Source: Methanosarcina sp. UBA402 (GTDB taxonomy: Archaea > Halobacteriota > Methanosarcinia > Methanosarcinales > Methanosarcinaceae). Taken from it: a DNA stretch of 6,776 nucleotides. The DNA lies in NCBI GenBank assembly GCA_002509325.1, contig DADO01000062.1, positions 1 to 6,776 of the forward strand. Direction: 5' to 3'. This document shows, one piece after another, positions 4,273 through 6,776 of this stretch (the stretch's first letter is position 1; every line of letters begins with the position of its first letter). Below the pieces are notes generated by a model. The model saw nothing but the letters and a program-made list of their open reading frames with translations. It made no database searches and was not told where the DNA came from. The translations under genes were made by a program, and so were the position numbers.

Positions 4273-6621
4273 TCAGTTTACTGTGCGTGCTTTTTTCCAG
4301 TATTCCCTACCTTCCTTGCAACGCCGGTTCACACAGAAATCTTCTTCAGGGTTTTCACCCTCTTTTTTTATTCTGAAAAGTTTCCAGCCGCAGCTCTCAC
4401 AGGGCCTGTCAAGCAGGGTTAATTTTCCGGTTTTTGGGACTGAGTGAGTATACCCGCAGCGTTTCGTACATCCCAGGAACCGGGTGTCTTTAAAGGTAAT
4501 AAGAAACATATCCCCATCACATTCTGGACAGGGACCTATAGTTTCAGGCGGATAACACTCTTTTTCAAGGTCACAGGCAAAGCAGGGTCCTATGCCCACC
4601 GCCCAATTATATTTATTTCCTACTTTCAGGACAGCGGCTCCCTCTTTTTTACATTCCTTGCTCCTGAGTACGGTCAAAGCCCCGGCTTTTGGTAGGGGAA
4701 ATGAGTTTCTGCAGTCCGGGTAGCCTGTGCAGCCCACAAAGCGGCCCGAATCCGTCTGCACAATCCTGAGCACGTGCCCGCAAACTTTACAGGTCCCTAT
4801 GTAGTTTTTCTTATCTTCTAGGGCAGCTTCGTCCTTGATTGTACCTGCTATGCTTGAAGTCAACTCCTTTTTATTTGCTTCGAGCTGAGCGTACATATCC
4901 CGAATCAGGGTTGTACCCTCATCAAGGGCTGCTTCAAACTCTTTTTTCCCATCTTCAACTTCCTGGATTAGGGCTTCGATCTTTGCCCTTATATCCGGCT
5001 TGACGAGAATCGGGACGGTGAGGGAGAGCCCTTCCATAAGGGTAAAGCCTGTGTCCAGGATAGAAACCGTTTTTCCCTTTGTCTCAAAATACCCTCTTTT
5101 TTTATTTGTCTCGATATGAGTTGGAGCGGTTGCTTTTGTTCCGATTCCGTTTTTGTCCATAAGAGTCAGAAGTTCGGCTTCGGTTAGCTTCTTTGGAGGG
5201 CTGGTTTTAGATTTTGTATTCCTGAGTTTTTTTATGCCTACTTTCTGGCTTTCCTCTACAAATGGAAGAAGCTTATCCTTCTTGTTTTCGAAGGGATAGA
5301 CTTCAAGCCAGCCCGAATCCTTGAGCACAGTTCCGGACGAATCAAAGGGTTCTTCCTGCACAAGCAGGTGGAGGTGGGTTCTTTCAAACACTGCTGCAGG
5401 CATAAGGGTTGCCAGAAAATGCCTTACTATAAGGTCGTAGACTTCAGGAGCCAGAGGAATATTTACTGCCGAGCTTATCTCTCCTCTTGAAGCTGCTCTG
5501 ATTGGGTGGATCGGAGGATGGTCATGGGCATCTTTATCTCCGTTTTTTGGGACAATTGGAGCTATGAGGATGGATTCTGCAAAAGGCTTGTACTCCTTCT
5601 GGCGTGCAAAATCAAGAAGAAGGGATTTGAAATCGAAATCATCGGCGTACTTATTTGTCTCGGTCCTGGGGTAACTGGTAAACCCTGCAAGGTAAAGCTG
5701 TTCTGCAACCTCGAGGGCAACTTCCGGGCTTATTCCAAGGAATTTGGAGGCTCTTTTCAGGAATTCGGTAGTATTTAACGGATTAGGTGGGTTGGTTTTA
5801 GTTTCCCTTACGGTTTTCTTGGCAATTAGCCCTTCTTTTGTCCCTTTCAGCCGTTTGAAAATCTCTGCGGCTTTTTCCTTATCACGAATATTTCCTGCTC
5901 TGTGAGTTCCTTCGAATTCTCCGCCTTCTGCCGAAAAAGTTGCAGTTATCTTCCAGAAGTCTTTTGCCTGAAAAGCCCGGATTGTCTTTTCCCTTTCGTA
6001 TACAAACCCACAGGTTGGCGTCTGGCAGGGGCCGATTGAGAGGACGCCTTTTGTCCTTGCCTTTTCCCTGACAGAAAGCGTGACAAAGCGGGTAAAAGCA
6101 GCTCCCATTTTTAGGTCGAGGATCTGCCTGGTCTCGGCAGCCATTGCCATGTTGTAATCTGGTTCTACAAGGCTTTCAAAGGCGGTTTTTACCTCTTTTG
6201 GAGAGAGGGCTGAGAAACGTGCCCTTGCGAACGGTACATCTGTAACTTCTTCTGCAAGCGTTTTGGCTTCAAATCCTATATTTTCTCCTTCCCTATCGTA
6301 GTCGCAGGCAAGGACGATCTTTTTTGCTCGTTTTGCAAGGGTTTTTACGGCGGCTGCGTAGTCAGCTCGCGTTACAAGCTTTTCTGGGTCGACTTCAAGG
6401 AGTACACCAGGGTTTACCTCACTCCATTTGTTATATTGCTCCGGAAAATCATAATTCATAATATGTCCGGATAATCCCATTACCAACCACTCTTCACCTT
6501 TCCATTTAAATTCATATACTGGCAGCCCTTCCACTGTAATCCTCTCAACTTCCCCATCGCCCAGGATGCTGGCAATCTGGGCTGCTGCCTTATTTTTTTC
6601 TGCAAATGCGACAACTGTCAT
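4273..6621 (-). CDS. topA: DNA topoisomerase I, archaeal type IA
   Basis: Relaxes negatively supercoiled DNA by cutting one strand through a covalent 5'-phosphotyrosine link. The product has 782 residues. The N-terminal TOPRIM domain shows E8 (FAEKNKAAAQIA) and the metal-binding DYDREGE (107-113). Catalytic Y317 lies in LAGFTSYPRTETNKY. SIGPCQTPT (195-203), DHPPIHP (367-373) and GIGTKATAPTHIE (492-504) are archaeal versions of family signatures. The C-terminus (611-768) carries four cysteine clusters: C611/C614/C631/C637; a variant C657/C680/C683/C689; C698/C701/C718/C722; and C741/C744/C763/C768. These are zinc fingers that bind single-stranded DNA. All active-site residues are present. ATG 6621 is required to include E8; the ribosome binding site is weak (AGGGT, seven bases upstream). 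Topoisomerase III is a related alternative, but the zinc-finger tail favours TopA. It is transcribed alone, towards rps3ae. Confidence 0.95.
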   Translation of the reverse strand: MTVVAFAEKNKAAAQIASILGDGEVERITVEGLPVYEFKWKGEEWLVMGLSGHIMNYDFPEQYNKWSEVNPGVLLEVDPEKLVTRADYAAAVKTLAKRAKKIVLACDYDREGENIGFEAKTLAEEVTDVPFARARFSALSPKEVKTAFESLVEPDYNMAMAAETRQILDLKMGAAFTRFVTLSVREKARTKGVLSIGPCQTPTCGFVYEREKTIRAFQAKDFWKITATFSAEGGEFEGTHRAGNIRDKEKAAEIFKRLKGTKEGLIAKKTVRETKTNPPNPLNTTEFLKRASKFLGISPEVALEVAEQLYLAGFTSYPRTETNKYADDFDFKSLLLDFARQKEYKPFAESILIAPIVPKNGDKDAHDHPPIHPIRAASRGEISSAVNIPLAPEVYDLIVRHFLATLMPAAVFERTHLHLLVQEEPFDSSGTVLKDSGWLEVYPFENKKDKLLPFVEESQKVGIKKLRNTKSKTSPPKKLTEAELLTLMDKNGIGTKATAPTHIETNKKRGYFETKGKTVSILDTGFTLMEGLSLTVPILVKPDIRAKIEALIQEVEDGKKEFEAALDEGTTLIRDMYAQLEANKKELTSSIAGTIKDEAALEDKKNYIGTCKVCGHVLRIVQTDSGRFVGCTGYPDCRNSFPLPKAGALTVLRSKECKKEGAAVLKVGNKYNWAVGIGPCFACDLEKECYPPETIGPCPECDGDMFLITFKDTRFLGCTKRCGYTHSVPKTGKLTLLDRPCESCGWKLFRIKKEGENPEEDFCVNRRCKEGREYWKKARTVN

Positions 6622-6643
6622 ATAAAATACCCTGATTCTGTTC

Positions 6644-6776
6644 TTGAGTAAATCTTGAGATATAATTTTGAGTAAATCTTGAGATATAATTTTGAGTTAA
6701 TTTTGAGTAAATCTTGAGATATAATTTTAAGTAAATCTTGAGATATAATTTTAAGTAAATCTTGAGATATAATTTT
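6644..6776. repeat. Tandem array of 24-bp repeats upstream of topA, open at the window edge
   Basis: Full units start at 6644, 6668, 6703, 6727 and 6751, and an 11-base partial unit (TTGAGTTAATT) lies at 6692-6702. Each full unit consists of two related halves, TTGAGTAAATC and then TTGAGATATAATT. Units 4 and 5 begin TTAAG instead of TTGAG. The partial unit is explained by a 13-bp deletion from one full copy. The last two bases of the window continue the pattern, so the full copy number is unknown. Confidence 0.95.
6660..6667 (-). promoter_or_regulatory. Probable TATA element of topA inside the first 24-bp repeat
   Basis: On the topA strand the site reads AATTATAT, 38 bases before the ATG. 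It predicts a transcription start near 6635 and a very short leader. No better TATA-like site is closer. The same element recurs in every repeat further upstream (6684-6691, 6719-6726, 6743-6750, 6767-6774), so the real promoter could be any of them. Confidence 0.45.

Noticed and set aside
4185..4376. 63-residue frame over the rps3ae-topA junction
   Set aside because: It runs antisense over the end of topA, has no ribosome binding site and includes the dispersed-repeat motif.

Overview
The window looks like chromosomal DNA of a Methanosarcina-type methanogenic archaeon. The main evidence is the 502-residue seryl-tRNA synthetase. It belongs to the rare methanogen-type SerRS2 class, and its zinc ligands fall at the residue numbers I recall for the Methanosarcina barkeri enzyme (C306, E355, C461). 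An archaeal eS1/S3Ae ribosomal protein, an archaeal TopA with several zinc fingers, TATA-type promoters, TTG start codons and long AT-rich intergenic regions all agree. I cannot fix the species.

Layout, left to right. Bases 1-530 (+) are the 3' end of a TPR-repeat protein gene that begins outside the window. A small reading frame with a good Shine-Dalgarno sequence starts inside its end, at 514. It breaks down into frame-shifted fragments up to about 787, which I read as a decayed TPR paralogue. Bases 788-1400 are an AT-rich intergenic region without a convincing gene. It holds several inverted repeats, five tandem 25-bp repeats (1176-1300) and a TATA box directly after the array. serS2 (1401-2909, +) starts with TTG and ends at a T-rich tract. 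Bases 2910-3403 hold a strong TATA box, about 300 bases with nested inverted repeats (a possible structured RNA or long leader), and a 5-bp microsatellite just upstream of the rps3ae ribosome binding site. rps3ae (3404-4015, +) also starts with TTG. It is followed by a perfect GAAA-loop hairpin that runs straight into eight 13-bp pyrimidine-rich repeats. topA (4273-6621, -) converges on rps3ae. Its promoter region contains five copies of a 24-bp repeat that runs out of the window.

The three complete genes are housekeeping genes: serine charging of tRNA, the small ribosomal subunit, and DNA topology. They are probably separate transcription units, because each has its own promoter-like or terminator-like signals. 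They are not an unusual operon, and I see no defence system, mobile element or biosynthetic cluster. The unusual part is the intergenic DNA. Four unrelated tandem arrays (units of 25, 5, 13 and 24 bp) sit exactly where initiation or termination should take place.
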